From contig CAWFMO010000001.1 in assembly GCA_963817065.1 (NCBI GenBank), positions 558,001 through 622,000 on the forward strand: a DNA stretch of 64,000 bases, in the 5' to 3' direction. Origin of the DNA: CAWFMO01 sp963817065. GTDB taxonomy: Bacteria > Actinomycetota > Thermoleophilia > Solirubrobacterales > 70-9. The notes below the pieces were generated by a model that worked only from the letters and a program-made list of their open reading frames with translations, had not been told where the DNA came from and made no database searches. Made by a program: the position numbers and the translations under genes. Positions 1 through 8,333 of this stretch are shown here, one piece after another (the first letter of the stretch is position 1; every line of letters starts with the position of its first letter).

Positions 1-431
1 AGCGCGAGGCCGGCTTCCGCTCCTCGGATGAGTGGAAGCAGATCCAGCAGTGGGGGAGGGAGCTGACCGACAAGCGGATCGCGGTCGTCGGCCGAGCCGC
101 CGCCTTCGGCCAGTACGTCTTCTACGGGCCCGATATCTCGAACCACGTCCAGTACGTCTCCGAGACCGGGCGGCTCGGGGCCTCGCGGCCGATCGAGTCC
201 TGCCAGCTCTTCCGCCAGAAGCTCAACGAGGGCGACTACGACTACGTCGTGATCACGCCGCGCTTCGGCGAGGAGGCGTTCTCGACCCCGCAGGAGATCG
301 CCTGGACCAAGAACGACAAGCTCGTCAAGCCGGTGCTCGAGTTCGCACCGGCGGCGGTCTTCGAGCTCGGCGGCGACCTCGACCCTGCCCGCTGCAGCCC
401 GGCGACCGCGAGCGCGGGGGCACAGGGGTGA
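1..431 (+). CDS. C-terminal part of a polytopic GT-C-like membrane protein (5' end outside the window)
   Basis: The open frame runs from the window edge (codons from base 3) to TGA 429-431, giving about 142 residues of the extracytoplasmic C-terminal domain. It matches the ends of the next three genes: a DKRIAVVGRAAAFGQYVFYG segment, SNHVQYV, an SCQLF cysteine, EGDYDYVVITPRF, and the terminal GDLDPARC. The membrane part is missing. The next gene starts 7 bases downstream, so this is the first visible member of a tandem operon. Enzymatic function is not shown by this fragment. Confidence 0.85.
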   Translation, partial: REAGFRSSDEWKQIQQWGRELTDKRIAVVGRAAAFGQYVFYGPDISNHVQYVSETGRLGASRPIESCQLFRQKLNEGDYDYVVITPRFGEEAFSTPQEIAWTKNDKLVKPVLEFAPAAVFELGGDLDPARCSPATASAGAQG

Positions 432-438
432 CCCCGGG

Positions 439-2682
439 ATGAGCAGCCTCAGCGACTACGTGATCGGGCTCGGCGAGCTCGGCCTGCTCTTCGCCGCGCT
501 CGGGCTCGGCGCCTACCGGCTCCGCGGCCGGCTGCTCCCGGGCTGGAGCGGGGCGTCGGCGCGACTCGCCGAGATCGTGATCGCGCTCGGGACCCTGATC
601 CTGACCCTCGAGATGATCGGCGTCGTCGGCCTCTACAAGCCCGGCGTCGTCCTCTTCGGCGGGATCGTCGTCGGCCTCGCTATGGCGGTGCTGGCCGGCC
701 CCGAGCGCGACGGCCCGCGCCTTCCCGCGCCCGAGGTGCCGCTGGTCCTGATCGCGATCGCCGCCCTCGCCGCGACCGCGGTCGCGGCCCACTGGGCCTT
801 CCCGACCCAGGCCGGGATGGATATCGGCATGTACCTGCCGAACTCGACCTGGCACAACATGCCGTTCGCGACCCGCTTCGTCCAGGAGGAGCAGGTCGGC
901 GCGCTGCTCTTCACCGAGCCGCTCAAGCTCTCGGTCTGGTTCTACCCCCAGAACTCCGAGCTCCTGCACTCGGCGGGGATCCTGTTCATGGGCAACGACT
1001 TCCTCTCGCCGCTGCTCAACATGGGCTGGATCGCCGGCTGCCTGCTCGCCGCCTGGTGCATCGGCCGCCCCTACGCCGTCGGCGCCGCCTCGGTCGTCGG
1101 CCTCGCCCTGATCCTCGACGCCAACATGCTCCTGCTCTACCAGCCGGGCGACGCCAAGAACGACATCATGGGCCTCTTCTGCTTACTCGCAGCAGCCGCC
1201 CTGCTGATCAATGCCGAAGCGGCGCAGCGCAGGGAGGGGAGGGGGCCGGGTGCCGCGACTGGCGAGTCTCACGCTTCGAATCTCCAGGCGAAGGAGGTAC
1301 TGAGTCAGTCGAAGCCAGGCACGGTACCCGGCCACCTCCCCACGACCACAAGGTTTGGAAGTGGAGCCCTCGTGATCGCCGCATTGGCCGCCGGCATTGC
1401 ACTCGGCACGAAGATCAACCTGCTCGCCCCGGTCGCGGCGCTGACGATCGGCGTGATCGCGATCTCGATCGCCGGCGAGCGGGTCAAGACCGCGCTGCTC
1501 TGGGGAGGGGGCCTGCTGCTCGGCGGCGGCTTCTGGTTCATCCGCAACATGCTCGAGTCGAGCGGCAACCCGCTGCCCTGGATCCAGGCCGGCCCGCTGC
1601 CGGGCCCCGACCAGCTCGACCTCTACGTCCGCGACTCGCACTCGGTCGCCGAGTACCTGTTCAACTGGACCGTGATCTCGGATTGGTTCTTCCCCGGGCT
1701 CGAGAACGACTTCGGGACGCTCTGGCCGGTCGTGTTCGCGATCGTGATCGGCGCGATCGTGATGCTCGCGGTCAAGGCCGAGACCCCGACCCAGCGGATG
1801 CTCGCGGTCGTCGCCGGGTTCGCGGCGATCGCCTACGTGTTCACGCCGCTGACCGCCGCCGGGGAGGACGGGGCGCCGACCGGCTTCGAGCGCAACGTCC
1901 GCTACCTGGCTCCGGCGCTGGCGCTCGGGCTGACGCTCTTGCCGCTCTTCCCCGCGCTGCGCGCCGGGCGACGGCCGCTGATCGTGCTCGGGGTCTTCAC
2001 GCTGCTCTTCCTCGAGTCGATCGTGACCTCGAACCAGTGGGAGCACCCCGGCTACCGCCAGGGCGCGATCGCGCTCGCGATCCTGCTGATCCTCGTTCCG
2101 GTCGGTGCGACGGTCGCCTGGCAGCGCAACTGGCCGCGCTGGGCGATCGCGGCCGGGGTGCTGATCGCGCTCGCCGGGGGCACGGTCTACGGGCGCGAGC
2201 GCGAGAACGACTACCTCTCCGGCCGCTACCAGGCGCTCACGGTGCCCGACCAGATACCCAACGGGATTCCGGAGGCGATGGGGGCGGCGAACGAGCTCAC
2301 CGACCAGCGGATCGCGCTCGGCGGGACGACCGCGGGCTTCAAGCAGTACCTCTTCTACGGCCGCGACCTCTCGAACTACGTCCAGTACATCGGCCAGCAG
2401 GGGCCGAACGGGCAGTTCCTGCCGGTCACCGACTGCGCCGAGTTCCTCCGCGCGCTCGACGACGGCGACTACGGCTACGTGATCATCGCCCCGCCGCACA
2501 CCGACCTCAACGGCCGCCCGCCCGAGGTCGCGTGGGTCGAACCCGACCCCAACTCGCAGCTCGTCGAGTCCTTCTTCAACGTCAGCGTCTACAAGCTCAA
2601 CGGCCCGCTCGACCCCGCCGGCTGCGAGGCGCTGAGTCCTGACCAGCGGACCGAAGACCCGCTGGGCGGAGAAGAGTCCTGA
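439..2682 (+). CDS. polytopic membrane protein, GT-C glycosyltransferase-like, tandem paralog 1
   Basis: 747 residues with roughly a dozen hydrophobic segments and a C-terminal extracytoplasmic domain from about residue 610. The first large loop has GMDIGMYLPNSTWHNMPFA, which aligns with D-x-x-W-Y-H-x-P-F-A in the two following paralogs. An acidic residue in that loop is typical of GT-C (PMT/ArnT-like) glycosyltransferases, so transfer of a sugar from a polyprenyl carrier is a reasonable inference but is not proven. Other family landmarks are FYPQNSELLHSAGI, AAWCIGRPYA, GTKINLLAPVAALTIG and the ending PLDPAGC. Residues of about 265-310 are an insertion absent from the paralogs and encoded by a palindromic element. 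Confidence 0.85.
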   Translation: MSSLSDYVIGLGELGLLFAALGLGAYRLRGRLLPGWSGASARLAEIVIALGTLILTLEMIGVVGLYKPGVVLFGGIVVGLAMAVLAGPERDGPRLPAPEVPLVLIAIAALAATAVAAHWAFPTQAGMDIGMYLPNSTWHNMPFATRFVQEEQVGALLFTEPLKLSVWFYPQNSELLHSAGILFMGNDFLSPLLNMGWIAGCLLAAWCIGRPYAVGAASVVGLALILDANMLLLYQPGDAKNDIMGLFCLLAAAALLINAEAAQRREGRGPGAATGESHASNLQAKEVLSQSKPGTVPGHLPTTTRFGSGALVIAALAAGIALGTKINLLAPVAALTIGVIAISIAGERVKTALLWGGGLLLGGGFWFIRNMLESSGNPLPWIQAGPLPGPDQLDLYVRDSHSVAEYLFNWTVISDWFFPGLENDFGTLWPVVFAIVIGAIVMLAVKAETPTQRMLAVVAGFAAIAYVFTPLTAAGEDGAPTGFERNVRYLAPALALGLTLLPLFPALRAGRRPLIVLGVFTLLFLESIVTSNQWEHPGYRQGAIALAILLILVPVGATVAWQRNWPRWAIAAGVLIALAGGTVYGRERENDYLSGRYQALTVPDQIPNGIPEAMGAANELTDQRIALGGTTAGFKQYLFYGRDLSNYVQYIGQQGPNGQFLPVTDCAEFLRALDDGDYGYVIIAPPHTDLNGRPPEVAWVEPDPNSQLVESFFNVSVYKLNGPLDPAGCEALSPDQRTEDPLGGEES
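1236..1341. repeat. palindromic element inserted in frame in paralog 1
   Basis: Two 20-nt arms, 1236-1255 and 1322-1341, are inverted copies with 18 of 20 matches. An inner CTGGC (1259-1263) pairs with GCCAG (1314-1318). The whole 106-nt unit could fold as one long hairpin. It lies in a coding loop that is only about 10-15 residues long in the two full-length paralogs, adds roughly 40 hydrophilic residues, and leaves the frame open. Codons on both sides are less GC-rich than the rest of the gene. Confidence 0.75.
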
Positions 2683-4781
2683 GCTTCGGGCAGTACGCGG
2701 CGGGCGCCGCGGGCATGATCGTGCTCGCCGCCGCGCTCGGATTCGCCGCGGTCCGGCTTCGCGAACGGTTGCTCCCGGACTGGGAGGGGGCGCCGGCGAG
2801 GCTCGCCGAGGTCGTCCTCGGCCTCGCGCTGCTCACCTTCGAGCTCCAGCTCCTCGGGACGCTGAGCCTGCTCGCCTACTGGCCGATGCTGATCGGCGCC
2901 GTTGCGATCGCGGCGGCGGTCGAGGGCGCGGTCCGGCGCTGGCCCGCGGGCGGGCACAAGACCGCGGTCCCCGAGCGCCGCGACGCGCCGCGGATCCCGG
3001 TCTGGCTCAAATACGGCTCGATCGTGATCGCGGTCCTGCTCGCCGCGCACTGGGCTACCAGCGTCCAGACGAGCTGGGCCGTCGGCCTCAGCGGCTTCGA
3101 CACGATGTGGTACCACGCGCCGTTCGCGGCGCGGTTCGCGGAGACGGGCTCGACCAACGCGCTCCACTTCACCGACCCCGAATACCTGCACTGGTTCTAC
3201 CCCCAGGACTCCGAGCTCCTGCACGCCGGCGGGATCGTGCTCTTCGACAGCGACCTGCTCTCGCCGCTGATCAACCTCGGCTGGCTGGCGCTGGCGCTGC
3301 TCGCTGCCTGGTGCATCGGGCGCCCCTACGGCGCCGCGCCGCTCTCGATGCTCGCCGTCGCCGCTGTCCTCGACACCAACACGATGGTCCCGCGCGAGGC
3401 CGGGACCGCCGCCAACGACATCGCGACGGTCGCCCTGCTGCTCGCGGCCGCGGCGGTGCTGCTCAACTCGCAGCGCTGGCGCGAGTGGGGGGTGACCGGG
3501 GCGCTGATCGTCGCCGGGCTCGCGGCGGGGATGTCGATCGGGACCAAGCTGACGACCGCGGCCGCGGTCGCGGCGCTGACGATCGGGGTGATCGTGCTCG
3601 CGCGCGGCTTCCGCGTCCGAACGGCGCTGATCTGGGTCGCCTCGGTCGCCGCGACCGGCGGCTTCTGGTTCGCGCGCAACATGTTCCACGCCGGCGGCAA
3701 CCCGTTCCCCTGGCTCGCGAACAACTTCTCGTTCCTCCCCGGCCCCGACCGCGGGCTCGAGGGCCGCGATCCGTTCAGCGTCTCCCACTACCTGCTGCCG
3801 CCCGACGGCGAGGTCATCGGCACCTACTTCCTTCCCGAGCTCGACGGGGTCTTCGGGCCGCTCTGGCCGCTGCTTCTGGCGCTCGCCGCCGCCGGCATGG
3901 TGCTCGCGCTCTTGCGCGGGCGGACGCCGACCGTGCGGATGTTCGGCGCCGTCGCGACCGCCGCCGCGGTCGGCTACCTGTTCACGCCCCTGACCGCCTC
4001 GGGCCCCGACGGCATGCCCCAGGGCTTCGCGATCAACCTCCGCTACCTGGCCCCTGCGATGGCGCTGGGGATGGCGATGCTGCCGCTCGACCGCTTCTTC
4101 GACGATCGCCGGGCGCAGATCGGAGGCTTCGCGCTGCTCGCGCTGCTGACCGCGTCGATCGCGCTCTTCTCCGACGCCAAGACCGCCTGGCAGGACGACC
4201 ACGCCTCGGCCCAGACGGCGCTCGCGATCGCGCTGGCGCTCGTCGCCGTGCCGCTCGGCCTCGCGCTGCTCGGGCGCGAGCGGCCGCGGCTCGTCGCCGG
4301 CGTTGTCGCGGGGTTCGCGCTGCTGATCCTCGGAGTCGGCTGGTTCGTCCAGGACGACTACCTGCGCAACCGCTACACGGAGGCCTCGCGCTTCCACCTC
4401 GAGACCGCGTTCCGCTGGGCCAACGACGTCTCCGACAGCCGGATCGCGGTCGGCGGCACGACCGGCGCCTTCTTCCAGTACGGCCTCTACGGCCGCGACG
4501 CCACGAACCACGTCCAGTTCGTCGGCCGCCCCGGCGCCGACGGCGACTTCAGCGAGATCCGCGACTGCCCCGGCTGGCTCGCCGCGCTCAACGACGGCGA
4601 CTACGAGTACGTGGTCACGACCCCGCGCCTCGACCTCAACAACGCCGGCAGGGCGACCCCCTCGCCCGAGGGCGGATGGGTCCGAGGCGACCCCGCCGCG
4701 ACAAGAATCGCCCACGACGGACAGATCGAGGTCTTCAAGCTCGAAGGCGACCTTGACCCCGCCCGCTGCGTAAATAGATGA
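2679..4781 (+). CDS. polytopic membrane protein, GT-C-like, tandem paralog 2 (probable CTG start)
   Basis: About 700 residues with the same architecture as its neighbours: SGFDTMWYHAPFAARF in the first loop, FYPQDSELLHAGGI, AAWCIGRPYGAAPLS, IGTKLTTAAAVAALTIG, and a C-terminal domain with GGTTGAFFQYGLYGRD and GDLDPARC. The first ATG is at 2715, but the encoded sequence upstream, LSFGQYAAGAAG, aligns with the N-terminus MNFGDYLLGCAG of the next paralog. The start is therefore placed at CTG 2679, which overlaps the previous stop as CTGA, in the place where the next junction has ATGA. If CTG is not used, the protein begins at 2715 and lacks 12 residues. GT-C activity is inferred. Confidence 0.82.
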   Translation: MSFGQYAAGAAGMIVLAAALGFAAVRLRERLLPDWEGAPARLAEVVLGLALLTFELQLLGTLSLLAYWPMLIGAVAIAAAVEGAVRRWPAGGHKTAVPERRDAPRIPVWLKYGSIVIAVLLAAHWATSVQTSWAVGLSGFDTMWYHAPFAARFAETGSTNALHFTDPEYLHWFYPQDSELLHAGGIVLFDSDLLSPLINLGWLALALLAAWCIGRPYGAAPLSMLAVAAVLDTNTMVPREAGTAANDIATVALLLAAAAVLLNSQRWREWGVTGALIVAGLAAGMSIGTKLTTAAAVAALTIGVIVLARGFRVRTALIWVASVAATGGFWFARNMFHAGGNPFPWLANNFSFLPGPDRGLEGRDPFSVSHYLLPPDGEVIGTYFLPELDGVFGPLWPLLLALAAAGMVLALLRGRTPTVRMFGAVATAAAVGYLFTPLTASGPDGMPQGFAINLRYLAPAMALGMAMLPLDRFFDDRRAQIGGFALLALLTASIALFSDAKTAWQDDHASAQTALAIALALVAVPLGLALLGRERPRLVAGVVAGFALLILGVGWFVQDDYLRNRYTEASRFHLETAFRWANDVSDSRIAVGGTTGAFFQYGLYGRDATNHVQFVGRPGADGDFSEIRDCPGWLAALNDGDYEYVVTTPRLDLNNAGRATPSPEGGWVRGDPAATRIAHDGQIEVFKLEGDLDPARCVNR

Positions 4782-6961
4782 ACTTCGGCGACTACCTGCT
4801 CGGCTGCGCCGGCGTAGCCGCGATCGCGATCTCGCTTGCGCTCGCCGCGCTCGCTCTGCGCAAGAGGCTGCTGCCGGCGTGGGAGGGCGCCCCGGCCCGC
4901 CTCGCTGAGGCGGTGCTCGCCATAGGTCTACTCACCCTGCTCTTGGAGGTCCTAGGCACTGCTGGTTTGCTCACTGGCCCGGCAATCGTGATCGTGAGCG
5001 CGATCGTCGGAACTGCGGGCTGGGTAACGCGGCTCAGAGCGGGGTCGGGGGACGCCGGAACCGGCCCTGGAGGCCATGGGGTTGACCAGAGCGGCCGGGG
5101 GACCACCGAACCTCGCGAGCCGGGGCCGGCGTCACCCGACCCCGCGCGACCCGAACTGTTTTCGAGCAAGCTCGCGATGGGGATCGCGCTCGCCGTCACC
5201 GCGCTGCTGTTCGCCCAGTGGGCGGTCCCGACCCAGCTCAGCCTCGACCGGGGCATCTACGGCGGCGACAGCCTCTGGTACCACCTCCCGTTCGCGGCGG
5301 GCTTCGCCGAGAGCGGGTCGATCACGGCGCTCCACTTCACCGACCCGCTCTACCTCAACTGGTTCTATCCCCAGAACTCGGAGCTGATCCACGCCGCCGG
5401 GATCACGCTGTTCGGGAACGACTTCCTCTCCTCGTCGATCAACCTCGGCTGGCTCGGACTCGCGCTGCTCGCGGGCTGGTGCATCGGGCGCCCCTACGGC
5501 GCCGCGGCGATCTCGCTGACCGCGGTCGCGATCCTGCTCTCGGCCGACCTGATGTTCTCGCGCCAGCCGGGCAACGCCAACAACGACGTCGGCGGTCTGG
5601 CGCTGGTGCTCGCCGCCTGCGCGCTGCTCGTCAACGGCGGGCTGCGCACCCGCGGCGCGTTGATCGTCGCCGGGCTCGCGGCCGGGCTGGCGCTGGGGAC
5701 GAAGCTCGTCTTCGTCGTCCCGGTCGCGGCGCTGACGCTCGGCGTCGTCGCCTTCGCGGGCCGCGGCGCGAGGGCGTCGGCGGCATTCGCCTGGTCGATC
5801 CCGCTCGCGCTCGGAGGGGGCTATTGGTACGTGCGCAACGCGATCGTCGCCGGCAACCCGCTGCCCTGGCAGAAGCTCGGCATCGGGCCGGTCGCGCTGC
5901 CGCGCTCCGAGGAGCTCGAGGGCCGCGACCCGTTCTCGATCGCCCACTACGCGACCGACTCGAGTGTCTTTCGCCATTACTTCTTCCCCGGGTTCAACGA
6001 GCGCTTCGGCGAGCTCTGGCCGTTGCTGCTCGCGCTCGCGGCGCTCGGGGTCGTGCTCGCGCTCTGGCGCGGGGACAGGATCCAGAAGCTGCTCGCCGGC
6101 GTAGCCGTGATCACCGCGATCGCCTACGTCTTCACCCCGCTCTCGGCCTCCGGAACCGACGGCGCCCCGCTCGGCTTCCGGCTCAACCTGCGCTACCTGG
6201 CGCCGGCGCTGGCGATCGGCCTGACGCTGCTCGCGGCGCCATCGGCCCGCCTCGGGGGCCGCGAGCGCGCCTCGGCGGGGACCGTCCTCGGGCTGCTGCT
6301 CGCGGTCCTGCTCGTCGGCCACTCGCCGTTGGCGGCGCTCGACGACGGCTACCTCGCGGGCGCCTTGATCGTCGGGCTCGCCGCGGCGGCCGTGGTCGCG
6401 ATCGCGGCGGTCGCCGAGCGCGGCGCCTCGCGCGCGGCGCTGGCCGCCGCCGGCTGCGCGCTCGCGGCGCTGCTCGTCGGGGTCGGGTGGCCGGAGCAGC
6501 GCGACTACACCGAGCAGCGCTACGCGATCGACGCCCCCAGCTATCCGCGCGAGGAGCACCCCGGCAGCGAGTTGGAGCGCGGCCTCGGCGCCGCCTACCA
6601 GTGGGCGCGCGGCCAGAGCGGCGAGGAGATCGGCATCGGGGGCACGATCGGCGGCTTCTTCCAGTACGGCTTCTACGGCCCCGATTCGTCGAACCGGGTC
6701 CGCTACATCGGCGATCGCGGCGATCGCGGCTCGTTCGACGAAATCGCCGATTGCAGCGAATGGCGCGAGGCGATAGCCGCGGGCGGGTACCGTTTCGTTG
6801 TGACCACTCCCGGCTACGACCAGGACCGGCCCGAGCGGCCGCTGCCGGCGCCGTTCAAGGAATGGACCGCGTCCGACCCCGGGGCGATCCCGGTCGTCGA
6901 CGAGGAGCTCGTCACCGTCTTCCAGATCGACGGCGAGCTCGACCCGGAGACCTGCCCGTGA
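4778..6961 (+). CDS. polytopic membrane protein, GT-C-like, tandem paralog 3
   Basis: 727 residues. ATG 4778 overlaps the preceding stop (ATGA), so translation is probably coupled. Landmarks are GGDSLWYHLPFAAGF in the first loop, FYPQNSELIHAAGI, AGWCIGRPYGAAAIS, LALGTKLVFVVPVAALTLG and a C-terminal domain with GGTIGGFFQYGFYGPD, a DC cysteine and GELDPETC. The cytoplasmic loop at residues of about 86-125 is longer than in the paralogs and is encoded by a palindromic element at 5039-5145. The role is as for the other members: probable transfer of lipid-linked sugars at the membrane, unproven. Confidence 0.85.
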   Translation: MNFGDYLLGCAGVAAIAISLALAALALRKRLLPAWEGAPARLAEAVLAIGLLTLLLEVLGTAGLLTGPAIVIVSAIVGTAGWVTRLRAGSGDAGTGPGGHGVDQSGRGTTEPREPGPASPDPARPELFSSKLAMGIALAVTALLFAQWAVPTQLSLDRGIYGGDSLWYHLPFAAGFAESGSITALHFTDPLYLNWFYPQNSELIHAAGITLFGNDFLSSSINLGWLGLALLAGWCIGRPYGAAAISLTAVAILLSADLMFSRQPGNANNDVGGLALVLAACALLVNGGLRTRGALIVAGLAAGLALGTKLVFVVPVAALTLGVVAFAGRGARASAAFAWSIPLALGGGYWYVRNAIVAGNPLPWQKLGIGPVALPRSEELEGRDPFSIAHYATDSSVFRHYFFPGFNERFGELWPLLLALAALGVVLALWRGDRIQKLLAGVAVITAIAYVFTPLSASGTDGAPLGFRLNLRYLAPALAIGLTLLAAPSARLGGRERASAGTVLGLLLAVLLVGHSPLAALDDGYLAGALIVGLAAAAVVAIAAVAERGASRAALAAAGCALAALLVGVGWPEQRDYTEQRYAIDAPSYPREEHPGSELERGLGAAYQWARGQSGEEIGIGGTIGGFFQYGFYGPDSSNRVRYIGDRGDRGSFDEIADCSEWREAIAAGGYRFVVTTPGYDQDRPERPLPAPFKEWTASDPGAIPVVDEELVTVFQIDGELDPETCP
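5039..5145. repeat. palindromic element inserted in frame in paralog 3
   Basis: Arms 5039-5058 and 5126-5145 are inverted copies over 20 nt with 19 matches, and pairing continues inward through CCGGC. Total length is 107 nt, nearly the same as the element at 1236-1341, but the sequence is different and it sits in a different loop of the protein. It encodes a Gly/Pro/Asp-rich stretch with no stop codon. Codons just upstream (4915-5035) are unusually AT-rich for this operon. Confidence 0.75.
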
Positions 6962-7296
6962 GCTATTCGATCGACAACGCGATGTACGAGTGGGAGGAGG
7001 GCCACCGGCGCCTCCAGGAGCTCGCCGTCTCGCGGCCCGGCCTCTATAGGCGCGTTCACCGCGCCGTCGACGCCGTCCGCGACGAGCTCCGCCGTCGTGT
7101 CGGCCCGGGCTTCACGACCGCGCAGCTCGCCGACTTCTACGGCCAGGGCACCGACTGGTGCCTCGAGGTCGCCTGGACCGAGTCTCCCGAGCAGTCGAGC
7201 AGCTGGGACCCGCAGGTGATCGCCGACGCGGCGTTCTACCTCTTCCTGCGCGGGGCTCGCGACTGGTCCGGCGGGCGCCGGATCGCCGTCGACTGA
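6958..7296 (+). CDS. small conserved hypothetical protein at the end of the membrane-protein operon
   Basis: 112 residues from GTG 6958, which overlaps the previous stop as GTGA; the coupling fixes the start. The protein is soluble, with a helical N-terminal half (YEWEEGHRRLQELAVSRPGL) and a middle segment FTTAQLADFYGQGTDWCLEV, then a predicted helix ending AAFYLFLRGARDW. I do not recognise the family. Its position suggests a cytosolic partner of the upstream membrane proteins, but nothing in the sequence proves this. Confidence 0.7.
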   Translation: MSYSIDNAMYEWEEGHRRLQELAVSRPGLYRRVHRAVDAVRDELRRRVGPGFTTAQLADFYGQGTDWCLEVAWTESPEQSSSWDPQVIADAAFYLFLRGARDWSGGRRIAVD

Positions 7297-7300
7297 GCGG

Positions 7301-8203
7301 CTAGCGCCCGGAGGGCTTGCGGCCGGAGGGCCTGCCGCCCGAGGGCTTCTCGCCGGACGGCTTGCCGCCCCCGCCTGACCCCTCGGCCTGCTCGCCCTCG
7401 GCCTGCGGCTTTGAGATCACGATTTTGTCGCGCTCGATGGTGACCTTGAGCCCCGCCTCGTTGGCCCAGTTCTCGGCCCAGAACTGGTTCTCCTTCAGTT
7501 CCTTGCCGAGCCGGATCACGACGCCCTTGCGGAGCTCGTTCTTGACCTCGCCGTTCTCGAGCTGGATCGTCTTGCCCTTGCGCCGCCCGCGGCCGCCGCG
7601 CCGTCTGCGCCTGCGCTTCGGTGCGCCCTCGTCGCCGGCGTCGGAACCCTCGCGCTTCGGCTGCCTGCCACCGCCACCGCCACCGCTGCCGCCGCCGCCG
7701 CGGGGCTTGCGCCCGCCGCCGGCTTCGCTCCTGCCGCCGCGCTCGCCCCTGCCGCCTCCGCGCTCGCCGCCGCCACGCTCGCCGCCGCGACCGCCGCCTC
7801 GACCGCCGCCGCCTCCTCGACCGCGTCCGCCGCGGCTGCGTCGCCGCGGCGCGGGCTTGGCCTCATCGCCATCGCCGTCGTCGGCCGCCTCGGCGGCGTC
7901 CTCGGCCTCGTCGGCCTCGTCCTCGTCATCCTCGTCTTCGTCATCGGGCAGGTCGGGCTCCGCTTCGCCGCGCTCGGCCTGCTCCTGCTCGGCCTTCTCG
8001 ATCTCGGCCTCGATCTCGTCGCGGAGGTCGACCTCGCCGGTACCGGGGTCCTCGCCCTCGGCGTCGAGGCCGTTGCGCTTCCGGAACTCGCGCAGCTGCG
8101 AGGTCGAGACCTCGAGCTGGTGGGCGATCCAGGCATCGGTGCGGCCCTGGCGGACCCAGGCGCGAATCTGGTTCAGTTGTGGTCGAAGTGATTTCCTAGC
8201 CAT
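7301..8203 (-). CDS. HTH protein with acidic linker, RGG-rich disordered region and conserved C-terminal domain
   Basis: 300 residues. Residues 9-45 (IRAWVRQGRTDAWIAHQLEV, then STSQLREFRKRNGL) look like a helix-turn-helix. Residues 50-115 are strongly acidic (Glu/Asp runs), 118-200 are Gly/Arg-rich with RGG repeats, and about 207-262 form a folded-looking domain (TIQLENGEVKNELRKGVVIR, then QFWAENWANEAGLKVTIERD). The end consists of PSGRKPSG-type repeats. A nucleic-acid role is inferred from the HTH and RGG parts; the exact function is unknown. The gene diverges from csrA, with 130 bp between. A TAGGCT -10-like box lies at 8215-8220 on this strand. Confidence 0.75.
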   Translation of the reverse strand: MARKSLRPQLNQIRAWVRQGRTDAWIAHQLEVSTSQLREFRKRNGLDAEGEDPGTGEVDLRDEIEAEIEKAEQEQAERGEAEPDLPDDEDEDDEDEADEAEDAAEAADDGDGDEAKPAPRRRSRGGRGRGGGGGRGGGRGGERGGGERGGGRGERGGRSEAGGGRKPRGGGGSGGGGGGRQPKREGSDAGDEGAPKRRRRRRGGRGRRKGKTIQLENGEVKNELRKGVVIRLGKELKENQFWAENWANEAGLKVTIERDKIVISKPQAEGEQAEGSGGGGKPSGEKPSGGRPSGRKPSGR

Positions 8204-8333
8204 GCGCGGCGGCCAGCCTACCAGCGGCCGTATCGCGGCCCCACGAACGTCCCCGCCCAGACTTGACTATCGGGCGCGAAGCTGTGACTCTTTCGACTAC
8301 TGAAAATTGGGGTTATGAAAGAGAGAGGAACCG

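Noticed and set aside
2589..4715. 708-codon open frame on the minus strand opposite paralog 2
   Set aside because: Arg/Glu/Gly/Asp-rich antisense shadow of a GC-rich gene; the plus strand has clear homology with its neighbours.
7317..8303. Ser/Pro-rich plus-strand frame opposite the RGG protein
   Set aside because: Low-complexity antisense product with no motif; the minus strand has HTH and C-terminal domains.
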